A stretch of DNA of 14,883 nt, taken from contig JBFFXF010000176.1 in NCBI GenBank assembly GCA_041569895.1, forward strand, positions 1 through 14,883, read 5' to 3'. Below the pieces are notes generated by a model that worked only from the letters and a program-made list of their open reading frames with translations, was not told the origin of the DNA and made no database searches. The stretch's first letter is position 1. Each line of letters begins with the position of its first letter. The DNA is from JBFFXF01 sp041569895. Lineage in GTDB: Bacteria; Planctomycetota; UBA8108; JACQVS01. Positions 1 through 5,788 of this stretch are shown one piece after another. Made by a program: the position numbers and the translations under genes.

Positions 1-279
1 GTCCCGGGCCCGTGCCCGAAAGCCATCGAGGTCGATCGCCTGGTCACCGTCGGGGCCGAGCGATCGAAGGCCGAGACCGAAACCGATGCGGATTCCGATG
101 CGGATTCCGATGCCGATTCCGATTCCGACTCCGATTCCGACTCCGAGTCCGAGTCCGACATCCGACACCGAGGTCCGAGTCAGAGGTCAGAGACCGACCC
201 TGCTGGATCCGTCGCAGAGTCTCGCCCGCGAGGTCGAGCAGTCCCCCGAGAGGTCACGCCACCGTTTCGCTCTGCCTGA
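1..279 (+). CDS. 3' end of an unidentified gene with a Ser/Asp-rich repeat tail (partial)
   Basis: Frame 1 is open from the window edge to a TGA at 277-279, giving 92 codons with the start outside the window. The first 24 or so residues (including CPKAIEVDRLVTVGAE) look like ordinary protein, and their third codon positions are mostly G or C, as in the clear genes of this window. They run into an acidic tail of alternating Asp with Ala or Ser, then Ser-Asp and Ser-Glu dipeptides (codons about 29-51), encoded by the hexamer array at 71-180. The last 40 residues are Arg/Pro/Ser-rich and less convincing. The end overlaps the 3' end of the opposing gene by 26 bp. I do not recognise the family. 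The Cys-Pro recalls a ferredoxin cluster motif, but the spacing to the following Ala-Ile is not the usual one. The alternative is that the gene ends upstream and this is an intergenic simple repeat that happens to stay open, since a 6-bp repeat never shifts frame. Confidence 0.42.
   Translation, partial: VPGPCPKAIEVDRLVTVGAERSKAETETDADSDADSDADSDSDSDSDSESESDIRHRGPSQRSETDPAGSVAESRPRGRAVPREVTPPFRSA
71..180 (+). repeat. CCGANN hexamer tandem array
   Basis: Fifteen contiguous 6-bp units run from 71 to 160. Most are CCGA followed by two variable bases (TT, CT, GT, TG, CA), and two units begin CGGA. Three further units at 162-180 are separated by single T insertions. In frame 1 the core reads Ser-Asp/Ser-Glu, so the array may be coding. 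Variation is confined almost entirely to the last two bases of each unit. Confidence 0.85.
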
Positions 280-1138
280 CCGCGCTCAGAAACACCAGGC
301 GGGAGGCGAGCTCGAGGGGGTCGGGCTGGGGGCCGCCCGCGGCGATGGCGTCGAGGATGGCCGGCATCGCGATGCCGATCACGGGGGTCTGTCTCGCCTG
401 GATGTCGACGAGGCGCTCGTCGAGCCACGCGTCGGCGTGGGCCTGGCCGACGAGCTGGATCAGGACCTGGAAGTTCTCCTGCGCGGTGCCGCGCATCTCC
501 GGTCCGAGGCCGGCGAAGCTCACGGTGCCCTGGGCGATGGTGATGCGCTTGAGCTGGCCGGGGCGCATGAAGTACGCGTCGATGAACGCGCTGCCCTGGT
601 TCTGGAGGTGGCTGCCGGAGGTCGCGTCGACCGCGTCATTGACCTGGTCGCGGAAGGATTCGGAGGCGACCAGCGCCGCGCCGAAGATGCCGTGACGGTA
701 CGCGTGGCCCTTGAGCGCGCCGGCGCGGTGCCCGCGCCCGATCGCGCCCGGGCCGCCGCGGAAGAACTCGACGGTCTGCTTCGGACGCACCGAGACCAGC
801 AGCACGCGCGCGTCGGGCGGCCCCGGGAAATCACCCTCGTCGAGGCGCCAGACGATGCCATCGGCCGTGACGTCGAACGCCCGTGCGGCGCTCGACGCGG
901 GGATGCCCGCGAGGTCGTCGACGGTCGCGTTGAAACACCGGATGCCGGACTCGACGAGCGCCGCGCGCGTCGCCTCGATCTCCTCGGCGCTCTCGCGCGC
1001 CACCCAGATTTCCGGCACCGGATAGTTCGCCTTCATGCGCATCTCCGCCGCGATCATTCCCAGGGCCGCGGCGGCCCGTGGGGCCTCCCAGCCCTCGACG
1101 TGCGGCGGGTTGGAGATCAGCAGATGCACGGCGTTCAC
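254..1138 (-). CDS. Uncharacterised protein, 294 aa from a GTG start
   Basis: The reading frame has balanced, protein-like composition, including Trp, Phe, Tyr and Asn, unlike the Arg/Ala-rich shadow frames opposite. I do not recognise a named family. From the chosen GTG it begins VNAVHLLISNPP, followed by an Ala-rich helix (about 21-36), a stretch VPEIWVARESAEEIEATRAA (42-61) with alternating strand/helix character, and a C-terminal helical half. No signal peptide, membrane segment or metal motif is evident, so it is probably cytoplasmic. The start is uncertain. The same frame stays open to a start at 1396, which would add 86 residues, but that extension crosses a GGGNNN repeat (read as Phe/Val-Pro-Ala-Pro) and overlaps the divergent metallophosphatase start at 1383. 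No convincing ribosome binding site precedes any candidate start. The gene is divergent from the metallophosphatase. Confidence 0.7.
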   Translation of the reverse strand: MNAVHLLISNPPHVEGWEAPRAAAALGMIAAEMRMKANYPVPEIWVARESAEEIEATRAALVESGIRCFNATVDDLAGIPASSAARAFDVTADGIVWRLDEGDFPGPPDARVLLVSVRPKQTVEFFRGGPGAIGRGHRAGALKGHAYRHGIFGAALVASESFRDQVNDAVDATSGSHLQNQGSAFIDAYFMRPGQLKRITIAQGTVSFAGLGPEMRGTAQENFQVLIQLVGQAHADAWLDERLVDIQARQTPVIGIAMPAILDAIAAGGPQPDPLELASRLVFLSAVRQSETVA

Positions 1139-1232
1139 CGATATCAGTGCTTCGGGGTGGAGGATGGAAGGCAGCAGGACGCGGAGTCGCCCGCGCTGGC
1201 GTTGCCACTCATCTTTCCCCTTGAAGAGTTTC

Positions 1233-1262
1233 GGGACCGGGACCGGGGCCGGGAACGGGAAA
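1233..1262. repeat. GGGNNN hexamer array (five units), G-quadruplex-capable
   Basis: Units GGGACC, GGGACC, GGGGCC, GGGAAC and GGGAAA lie back to back in the gap between the divergent genes at 1138 and 1383. Five runs of at least three G with 3-nt loops lie on the plus strand, which meets the usual G-quadruplex pattern. The same GGGNNN style recurs at the right edge of the window. Confidence 0.8.
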
Positions 1263-1382
1263 GAAAAGGACGATTCATAATCATGTCCGCGTCTGGCGCG
1301 CCGGAGTAGGATACACCGCCAGTCCGACCCGGCAACCGCGACGGCCGGCAGCCGGTTTCTCCGATACAATGCGACGGACACC

Positions 1383-3521
1383 ATGAAGCTCAGCACGCGT
1401 TATCGGACAGCAGCGCTCACCCGGATCGCCATGATCGGCATCGCCGCGGTGATCGCGACGGCGGCGATCACCACCGTCGCGTTCATCCGCGCCACGTACG
1501 CGTCGGGTGAGCGACCGCCCCACATCGGCCCCTACCTGCAGGACCTCGGCGCCACCAGCGTTCGCATCCGCTGGGAGTCCCGGCGACCCTGCCGCGGAGC
1601 GGTCGAGGTCGAGCGCGATGGGACGATGTGGACGGTCGAGGAGCAGGGGGGCGACACGATCCGCCACGAGGTGCTGGTCGACGGCCTGCAGCCGGGAGTC
1701 GAGTACACCTATCGCGTGCGCTGGGCCGGGAGAAGCTCTGCCGCGTATCGCTTCCGGACGATGCCCCCGGAGGGCACGCGCCGGTTCACGCTGGTGGCCT
1801 ACGGCGACTCGCGGTCCGATCCCGACGTGCACCGCCGCATCGTCGAGCGCATCGTCGCGGAGTCTCCCGACATCGTCATCCACACCGGCGATCTCGTGGA
1901 CGACGGCCGCAAGGAGCGTCAGTGGAAACCGCAGTTCTTCGATCCCGCGTTCCCGCTGGTCCGCTCGACGCCGGTGATCACGTGCCTCGGCAACCACGAG
2001 CAGAACGCCGATCACTACTACCGTTACTTCCACTACCCGAACAACGAGGCGTGGTTCTCCTACCGCTGGGCCAACGTCCACTTCATCGTGCTCGCGTCGC
2101 AGCTGGCCTACGACGAGGAGAGCGAGCAGACCCGCTGGCTCGAGCGCGAGCTGCAGACGCCGGACGCCGAGTGGCGCGTGGTGTTCTTCCACCATCCGAT
2201 GTTCTCGTGCCATCCGACGCGGCCGATCAACGGCAACCGCTGGGCGTGGCAGGACCTCTTCGAGCGTCACGGCGTCGACATCGTCCTCACCGGACACGAC
2301 CACTACTACCATCGCACGCACCTGATCGGCCGCGCGTGGGATTCCGAGCGCCGCGGCGTGCTTCACATCACGACGGCGGGCGGCGGCGCGCCGCTCTATC
2401 CGGTCGAGGCGCGCGACTACACCGCAAGCGCCCTCTCGGCGCACCACTTCCTGGTGCTCGGCTTTGACGGCGGCACCGTGTCGTGTCGTGCGATCGACGT
2501 CGACGGCAAGGAGATCGATCGCTTCACGCTCGATCAGGCGACGTGGACCGACGCGACCTTCGCGAGCTGGGAGATGATCCTCTGGGAGCGGCGCCTGCGC
2601 GAGGCGATCGACTCGCGGCCCGGCGTCGTCGCTCTCGACGGCCGTTCCGACGAGTCGCTCGAGCTGCCCGCTCTCTTCGAGCGTCCCTTCACCATCGACT
2701 ACCACTGGTCGGGCGGCTCGGAGCTCTGGGACACCGACCGCCGCCGCGGCTCGGTGCGCGTCGAGGGCGAGACCTTCCGCGTGCCGGTGGTCGTCGCGCG
2801 CGCGCCCGGAGCCGCGACGTTTCCGCTTCCCGAGCTCGAGCTCACGCTCGCCGACGATCCGCCGCCCGGCCGCCGGCTGGTCAACCGCTCGGTCACCCTG
2901 AGTCCGCTCCGCCTGGCGCGCGGGCGGGAGGTCACGGCGCCGGCCTCCGCACGGTCGATCTCGGTCGATGGCCGGCTCGACGAGCCGATCTGGCGCGAGG
3001 CGAAGGTCCTCGAGTCCTTCACGCGGGACGGGGGCACGCGTCTCTCCGAACGCGAGACCGTCCGCGTCGCCCACGATCCGCGGGGCGTCGTGATCGGCGC
3101 GACGATGACCTCGGGGAGGAAACGCCTGGTGCGCCTGCGGGTGAACTCGTTCCTGCGCGACCGCGACCGGATCCTCTCGAGGGACGAGGCGCTCATCGTC
3201 GCGATCACCGTCCCCGGCGAGAAGCCCGTGGTGCACGTGCTGGCGGCCGACTCGAGCGGCGCCTATCACGACTCGAGGAACGGCGACACCGCCTGGAACC
3301 CCGACTGGCAGTTCCGCCCGCGGGCGACCACCGGCGGCTGGCGGGCCGAGGCGCGCATCCCCTGGCGCGTGCTCGGACTCGACGGGCCACCCACCGAACC
3401 GCTGCGCTTCAACATCCTCCGCAACGACCGCGAGGAGCGCGCCCGCAGCGAGTGGACGCCGACGTATTCGTCGGACGGACGCGGGCGGGGGTTCGATGGG
3501 TGGATCACTTTCGGGCGGTGA
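1383..3521 (+). CDS. Exported purple-acid-phosphatase-like metallophosphatase with CBM9-like C-terminal domain
   Basis: This 712-aa protein probably hydrolyses phosphomonoesters outside the cytoplasm. Residues 13-36 form one hydrophobic segment, with a possible signal-peptidase site near TYA-SG (39-42). Residues 43-128 resemble the fibronectin-III-like N domain of purple acid phosphatases. Residues 135-385 carry the calcineurin-type metal motifs in order: GDSR (D142), HTGDLVDDG (D170), GNHE (N204, H205), FFHHP (H270) and GHDH (H305, H307). After a linker of about 130 residues, 515-712 resembles the CBM9-like fold used as a tail on many secreted proteins of environmental bacteria (SISVDGRLDEPIW at the start, then WNPDWQF and RIPWRVLG). 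The ATG at 1383 has no clear Shine-Dalgarno. A TACAAT at 1365-1370 would give a nearly leaderless message, but its -35 is poor. The true substrate is unknown; nucleotides, phosphoproteins and phosphonate or phosphate esters are all possible. Confidence 0.9.
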   Translation: MKLSTRYRTAALTRIAMIGIAAVIATAAITTVAFIRATYASGERPPHIGPYLQDLGATSVRIRWESRRPCRGAVEVERDGTMWTVEEQGGDTIRHEVLVDGLQPGVEYTYRVRWAGRSSAAYRFRTMPPEGTRRFTLVAYGDSRSDPDVHRRIVERIVAESPDIVIHTGDLVDDGRKERQWKPQFFDPAFPLVRSTPVITCLGNHEQNADHYYRYFHYPNNEAWFSYRWANVHFIVLASQLAYDEESEQTRWLERELQTPDAEWRVVFFHHPMFSCHPTRPINGNRWAWQDLFERHGVDIVLTGHDHYYHRTHLIGRAWDSERRGVLHITTAGGGAPLYPVEARDYTASALSAHHFLVLGFDGGTVSCRAIDVDGKEIDRFTLDQATWTDATFASWEMILWERRLREAIDSRPGVVALDGRSDESLELPALFERPFTIDYHWSGGSELWDTDRRRGSVRVEGETFRVPVVVARAPGAATFPLPELELTLADDPPPGRRLVNRSVTLSPLRLARGREVTAPASARSISVDGRLDEPIWREAKVLESFTRDGGTRLSERETVRVAHDPRGVVIGATMTSGRKRLVRLRVNSFLRDRDRILSRDEALIVAITVPGEKPVVHVLAADSSGAYHDSRNGDTAWNPDWQFRPRATTGGWRAEARIPWRVLGLDGPPTEPLRFNILRNDREERARSEWTPTYSSDGRGRGFDGWITFGR

Positions 3522-3522
3522 T

Positions 3523-3528
3523 TATAAT
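3523..3528 (+). promoter_or_regulatory. Consensus TATAAT box inside a palindrome
   Basis: TATAAT matches the sigma-70 -10 consensus exactly and lies two bases after the metallophosphatase stop codon, within the palindrome GATTATAATC-like stretch at about 3520-3529. An AT-rich hexamer is conspicuous in such GC-rich DNA. It could start a transcript about 80 nt before the DUF6807 gene. No good -35 sits 16-18 bp upstream, and because the core is palindromic the box also reads on the minus strand. Confidence 0.35.
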
Positions 3529-3541
3529 CGAGTCCGAAGAC

Positions 3542-3571
3542 GATCCGCGGATGACGCAGATTCCGCAGAGT
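3542..3571 (-). repeat. 9-bp AATCTGCGK-family repeat, minus orientation
   Basis: Three 9-bp units (GATCCGCGG, ATGACGCAG, ATTCCGCAG) are followed by AGTG. Read on the minus strand they give CACTCTGCGGAATC, then one more unit, then CGCGGATC. The copy at 4698-4718 reads the same way on the plus strand, minus one unit, so the two copies are inverted around the gene at 3616-4524. Confidence 0.75.
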
Positions 3572-3615
3572 GAAAGATGCGTCCTTGACCTCGAACGCCC
3601 TGCTGAGTAAACGCC

Positions 3616-4524
3616 ATGGCGCTCAAGCTCTCCGTTGTTCCCGACAAGGCGGTCACCGTGACGCGCGGGAAGACCGTCGTGGCGGCGTGCTGGTTCGGGA
3701 GGTGGGTGCGGCGGCCGTATGTCTATCCGTTCCTGGCCCCCGGTGACGTCGAGGTCACGCGGCTCGATCACCCGGGCGACCCGGTGAGCCACTCGCACCA
3801 CAAGAGCATCTGGATCGGACACGCCAACGTCGGCGGCGTCGACTTCTGGTCGGAGTCGAACCGTGCGGGGCACATCGCCGTCGCCGGCGTCGAGCCCGGC
3901 GCGACCGGGGGGGATCAGGTCGACGTGACGCTCGCGTGCTCCTGGCGGAAGCCGGACGGCGGCGAGGTCATCCGCGAGCAGCGCCGACTCGAGTTCCACG
4001 AGCTCGGCGGCGGCGCGCTGGCGCTCGACCTCGACGTGCGCCTCGAGGCGCCGGAATCGACCGTCGAGCTCGGCGTCACCAACTTCGGCATCCTCGGCGT
4101 CCGCGTCGCGCGCACGATTCGAGTCCACGAGGGGCTCGGTGGCCTCATCTTCAACTCGAACGAGGCGGAGAACGAGACCGGCTGCTTCGGCCAGCACGCG
4201 CTCTGGTGCGACTACAGCGGTCCCGTCCCGCTCCGCGGCCGCACGCTCGGCACCAGCCCCGGCGATGAAGGACCGCGGCTGGCGTCGGTGACGGTCGGCA
4301 TCGCCTGCATCGATCACCCCGGCAACCCCGGCGACGATGTCCTCTGGCACGTCCGCGACGACGGCTGGATGGGCCCGGGCCTCACCCGCGCAGAGCCGCT
4401 CTCGATCGCCGCGGGCAAGCCGCTCCGCGTGCGCTATCGCATCCTCTCGCACGCCGGCCGCCCCTGGGAAGCGGGCCTCGCGGAGCACGCCAGCGCCTGG
4501 CGGCGAGCGGCGACGAAGCGGTAG
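3616..4524 (+). CDS. DUF6807 (PmoA-like) family protein
   Basis: This 302-aa protein matches the DUF6807 family (also labelled PmoA-like), whose biochemical function is not established. The hallmark is seen at 33-69: RPYVYPFLAPGDVEVTR, then a basic/His cluster HSHHKSIWIGH (59-69) followed by GGVDFW (73-78). Related proteins have the pattern RPY...HPHHRG.W..HG..NG.DFW. The rest is beta-rich with conserved-looking NFGILGVRVA and NSNEAENETGCFG, consistent with a jelly-roll or sandwich fold. The family name comes from a misleading similarity note; nothing here suggests particulate methane monooxygenase. In other genomes such proteins often accompany sugar oxidoreductases, which are absent here. 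No signal peptide is visible, so it is probably cytoplasmic. There is no clear Shine-Dalgarno before the ATG. It lies 94 bp after the metallophosphatase and may be transcribed separately from the TATAAT at 3523. Its flanks carry inverted 9-bp repeat clusters. Confidence 0.85.
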   Translation: MALKLSVVPDKAVTVTRGKTVVAACWFGRWVRRPYVYPFLAPGDVEVTRLDHPGDPVSHSHHKSIWIGHANVGGVDFWSESNRAGHIAVAGVEPGATGGDQVDVTLACSWRKPDGGEVIREQRRLEFHELGGGALALDLDVRLEAPESTVELGVTNFGILGVRVARTIRVHEGLGGLIFNSNEAENETGCFGQHALWCDYSGPVPLRGRTLGTSPGDEGPRLASVTVGIACIDHPGNPGDDVLWHVRDDGWMGPGLTRAEPLSIAAGKPLRVRYRILSHAGRPWEAGLAEHASAWRRAATKR

Positions 4525-4528
4525 CTCC

Positions 4529-4546
4529 GATCTGCGGAATCTGCGG
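4529..4546 (+). repeat. 9-bp AATCTGCGK-family repeat, two units
   Basis: GATCTGCGG and AATCTGCGG stand in tandem five bases after the DUF6807 stop codon. They belong to the same family as 3542-3571 (opposite orientation) and 4655-4718 (same orientation). A weaker TCTGCG echo continues to about 4571. Confidence 0.75.
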
Positions 4547-4604
4547 ACCGTCTTCTCTGCGCCGTCTGCGTTGCCGTGCTCGTCGACGCTGCCCCCCGGC
4601 GTTC

Positions 4605-4631
4605 GAGGACGAGGACGAGGACGAGGACGAG
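4605..4631 (+). repeat. GAGGAC hexamer array
   Basis: Four exact GAGGAC units plus a partial fifth lie midway in the 206-bp gap between two convergent genes, between two blocks of the 9-bp repeat. This is another 6-bp repeat with a sequence distinct from the CCGANN and GGGNNN arrays. Confidence 0.85.
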
Positions 4632-4654
4632 ATGGGCGCGGAGCCCCCAACTCC

Positions 4655-4718
4655 AATCTGCGTAATCTGCGTAATCTGCGGATCGTCCCCTCCCCCCACT
4701 CTGCGAAATCCGCGGATC
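4655..4718 (+). repeat. 9-bp AATCTGCGK-family repeat, main block
   Basis: AATCTGCGT, AATCTGCGT and AATCTGCGG run from 4655 to 4681. After a pyrimidine-rich spacer come CTCTGCGAA and AATCCGCGG to about 4718. The distal piece is the inverted partner of 3542-3571. Because a 9-bp unit keeps frame, the block produces spurious translations of the CVICVICG and ITQITQI type. I see no terminator hairpin with a T-run anywhere in 4525-4730. Confidence 0.8.
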
Positions 4719-4730
4719 AACCCCCGGACG

Positions 4731-5522
4731 TCACTGCGACAGCGACCGAAACCAGTCGTAGTGATCCTTCTCCAGCGTCGGCCGATCCGGGATCGGATAG
4801 AAGAGGAACTCGTCCTTGCTCGCCAGCCAGAAGCCGGTGCGCAGCTGCAGGAACGAGATGCGGCCGAGGGCGGAGTCGAGGCTGATCCCCTTGACCTTCT
4901 TGTACGGGTTGGCGCGCAGCTCGAGGATCTGGTCGCGCAGCTTGTGGGTATGGACGTTGGGGATCGGCGAGGCGAGGAAGGGATCCTCGTGGAGGTCGGC
5001 GAGGAACTTGTCGATGTCGAAGTCGATCTGCGTGAAGAAGACCTTCGGCGCGCCCTTCGGCTGATCGGGATCGGTGATGAACCGCCCGAACTCCGGCGGG
5101 CTCATGTAGGAGAGCACGATCATCGACAGCGGACAGATCTCCTGGAAGGTGCGGATGAAGCCGGGGAGGTGCTCCTTGGTGTACGGCTGCTGCTCGAGCT
5201 CGAGGACGCGTCCGATCGGCGACGTGACGTAGAGGTTCTTGAAGGCCTCGAGATCGATGTGCTCGAGCACGCGGTACGACTTGATGAACTTCGTCCGCTT
5301 CGGGCTGCCGTCCGGCTTCGGCTTGACGTCGGCGAGCGCCGCATCGAGCCGGAAGTAGTCGTTGCGGTAGTCGGTGTCGACCTGGGCGAACAGCACCTGC
5401 CCGTGAAAGTACCTCGAGCTGCCGAGGTTGTAATGCCGGCCGAACTGCTCCGGCGGCAGCATCGAGGCCACCAGAGCGTAGTTCGGGTAGAGGATGACGT
5501 ACAGGTACTTCTCGTCGGCCAT
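4731..5522 (-). CDS. Uncharacterised protein with an internal duplication, 263 aa
   Basis: I do not recognise the family. The protein is aromatic-rich and soluble-looking, with no signal peptide or membrane span. It appears to be two diverged copies of one module. Residues 18-65 contain VASMLPPEQFGRHY, then VLFAQVDTDYRNDYF and an Asp/Leu helix. Residues 136-176 contain VLSYMSPPEFGRFI, then VFFTQIDFDIDKF and a similar helix. Weaker second elements also pair (SPIGRVLELE at 101-110 with SALGRISFLQLR at 217-228). I start it at the ATG at 5522 because GGAG lies 9 bp upstream and the protein-like sequence begins there. The frame extends 29 codons further to a TTG, but that segment looks non-coding. 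A TATGAT at 5609-5614 could be its -10 box. It is divergent from the phosphonate operon and convergent with the DUF6807 gene. Confidence 0.75.
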   Translation of the reverse strand: MADEKYLYVILYPNYALVASMLPPEQFGRHYNLGSSRYFHGQVLFAQVDTDYRNDYFRLDAALADVKPKPDGSPKRTKFIKSYRVLEHIDLEAFKNLYVTSPIGRVLELEQQPYTKEHLPGFIRTFQEICPLSMIVLSYMSPPEFGRFITDPDQPKGAPKVFFTQIDFDIDKFLADLHEDPFLASPIPNVHTHKLRDQILELRANPYKKVKGISLDSALGRISFLQLRTGFWLASKDEFLFYPIPDRPTLEKDHYDWFRSLSQ

Positions 5523-5608
5523 TCGCACGGGCTCCGCTTTCCTGTCGGCGGGCAGGCCGGCGCCGCTCGAGCGGTCACCCCGGAACGCCTCCCCGGCGAC
5601 GGAGTCCA

Positions 5609-5614
5609 ATCATA
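5609..5614 (-). promoter_or_regulatory. Possible -10 box (TATGAT) for the minus-strand gene ending at 4731
   Basis: On the minus strand TATGAT matches five of six -10 consensus bases and would give a leader of about 80 nt before the ATG at 5522. The hexamer 17 bp upstream (TTCCAG) is a poor -35, so this is only suggestive. Confidence 0.25.
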
Positions 5615-5665
5615 CTGAGAACGCCGACGCACTGGAACCCCCCCGCGGACGGCACGCGCTCGCGG

Positions 5666-5679
5666 CCCGGCGCGCCGGG
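5666..5679. promoter_or_regulatory. Perfect 14-bp palindrome beside the operon promoter
   Basis: CCCGGCGCGCCGGG is a perfect palindrome and ends two bases before the TTGAAC -35 hexamer of the predicted operon promoter. Its position would suit a dimeric regulator. It is entirely G and C, so chance occurrence in this genome is not negligible. Confidence 0.35.
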
Positions 5680-5681
5680 GT

Positions 5682-5710
5682 TTGAACCGCCTCCCGCCTT
5701 CCCGTATCAT
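5682..5710 (+). promoter_or_regulatory. Candidate sigma-70 promoter of the aminophosphonate operon
   Basis: TTGAAC (5682-5687; four of six consensus bases) and TATCAT (5705-5710; five of six) are separated by exactly 17 bp. Transcription would begin near 5717, about 70 nt ahead of the dipeptidase ATG at 5789. It is the best-spaced -35/-10 pair I found in the window. Confidence 0.5.
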
Positions 5711-5788
5711 GTCGCCGACATCGTCGCAATCGCCCTTTCGGCGACCTCGCGACCGGGCAGCGCCCCGTTTCAGGCACAGAGGTCCTCG

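Noticed and set aside
1144..1211. Short minus-strand peptide starting MSGNASAGDSASC behind a good AAGGGGAAAG site
   Set aside because: Only about 22 codons, in a different frame from the gene it precedes, with no family resemblance. It could be a leader peptide but nothing else supports it.
86..1309. Long plus-strand open frame (407 codons) opposite the 254-1138 gene
   Set aside because: Composition is Arg/Ala/Asp-rich with few aromatics, as expected for an antisense shadow in GC-rich DNA. The minus-strand frame is far more protein-like. Its start lies inside the hexamer array.
1281..3269. 662-codon minus-strand frame under the metallophosphatase
   Set aside because: The plus strand has unmistakable calcineurin-type motifs. 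The minus translation is Arg/Asp/Val low-complexity shadow sequence.
4525..4730. CRISPR-like array between the convergent genes
   Set aside because: Units are 6 and 9 bp, contiguous, with no unique spacers of CRISPR length and no cas genes nearby.
4632..5618. Plus-strand frame beginning with a CVICVICG-type peptide
   Set aside because: The cysteine-rich start is the 9-bp repeat translated, and the rest is antisense to the protein-like minus-strand gene.
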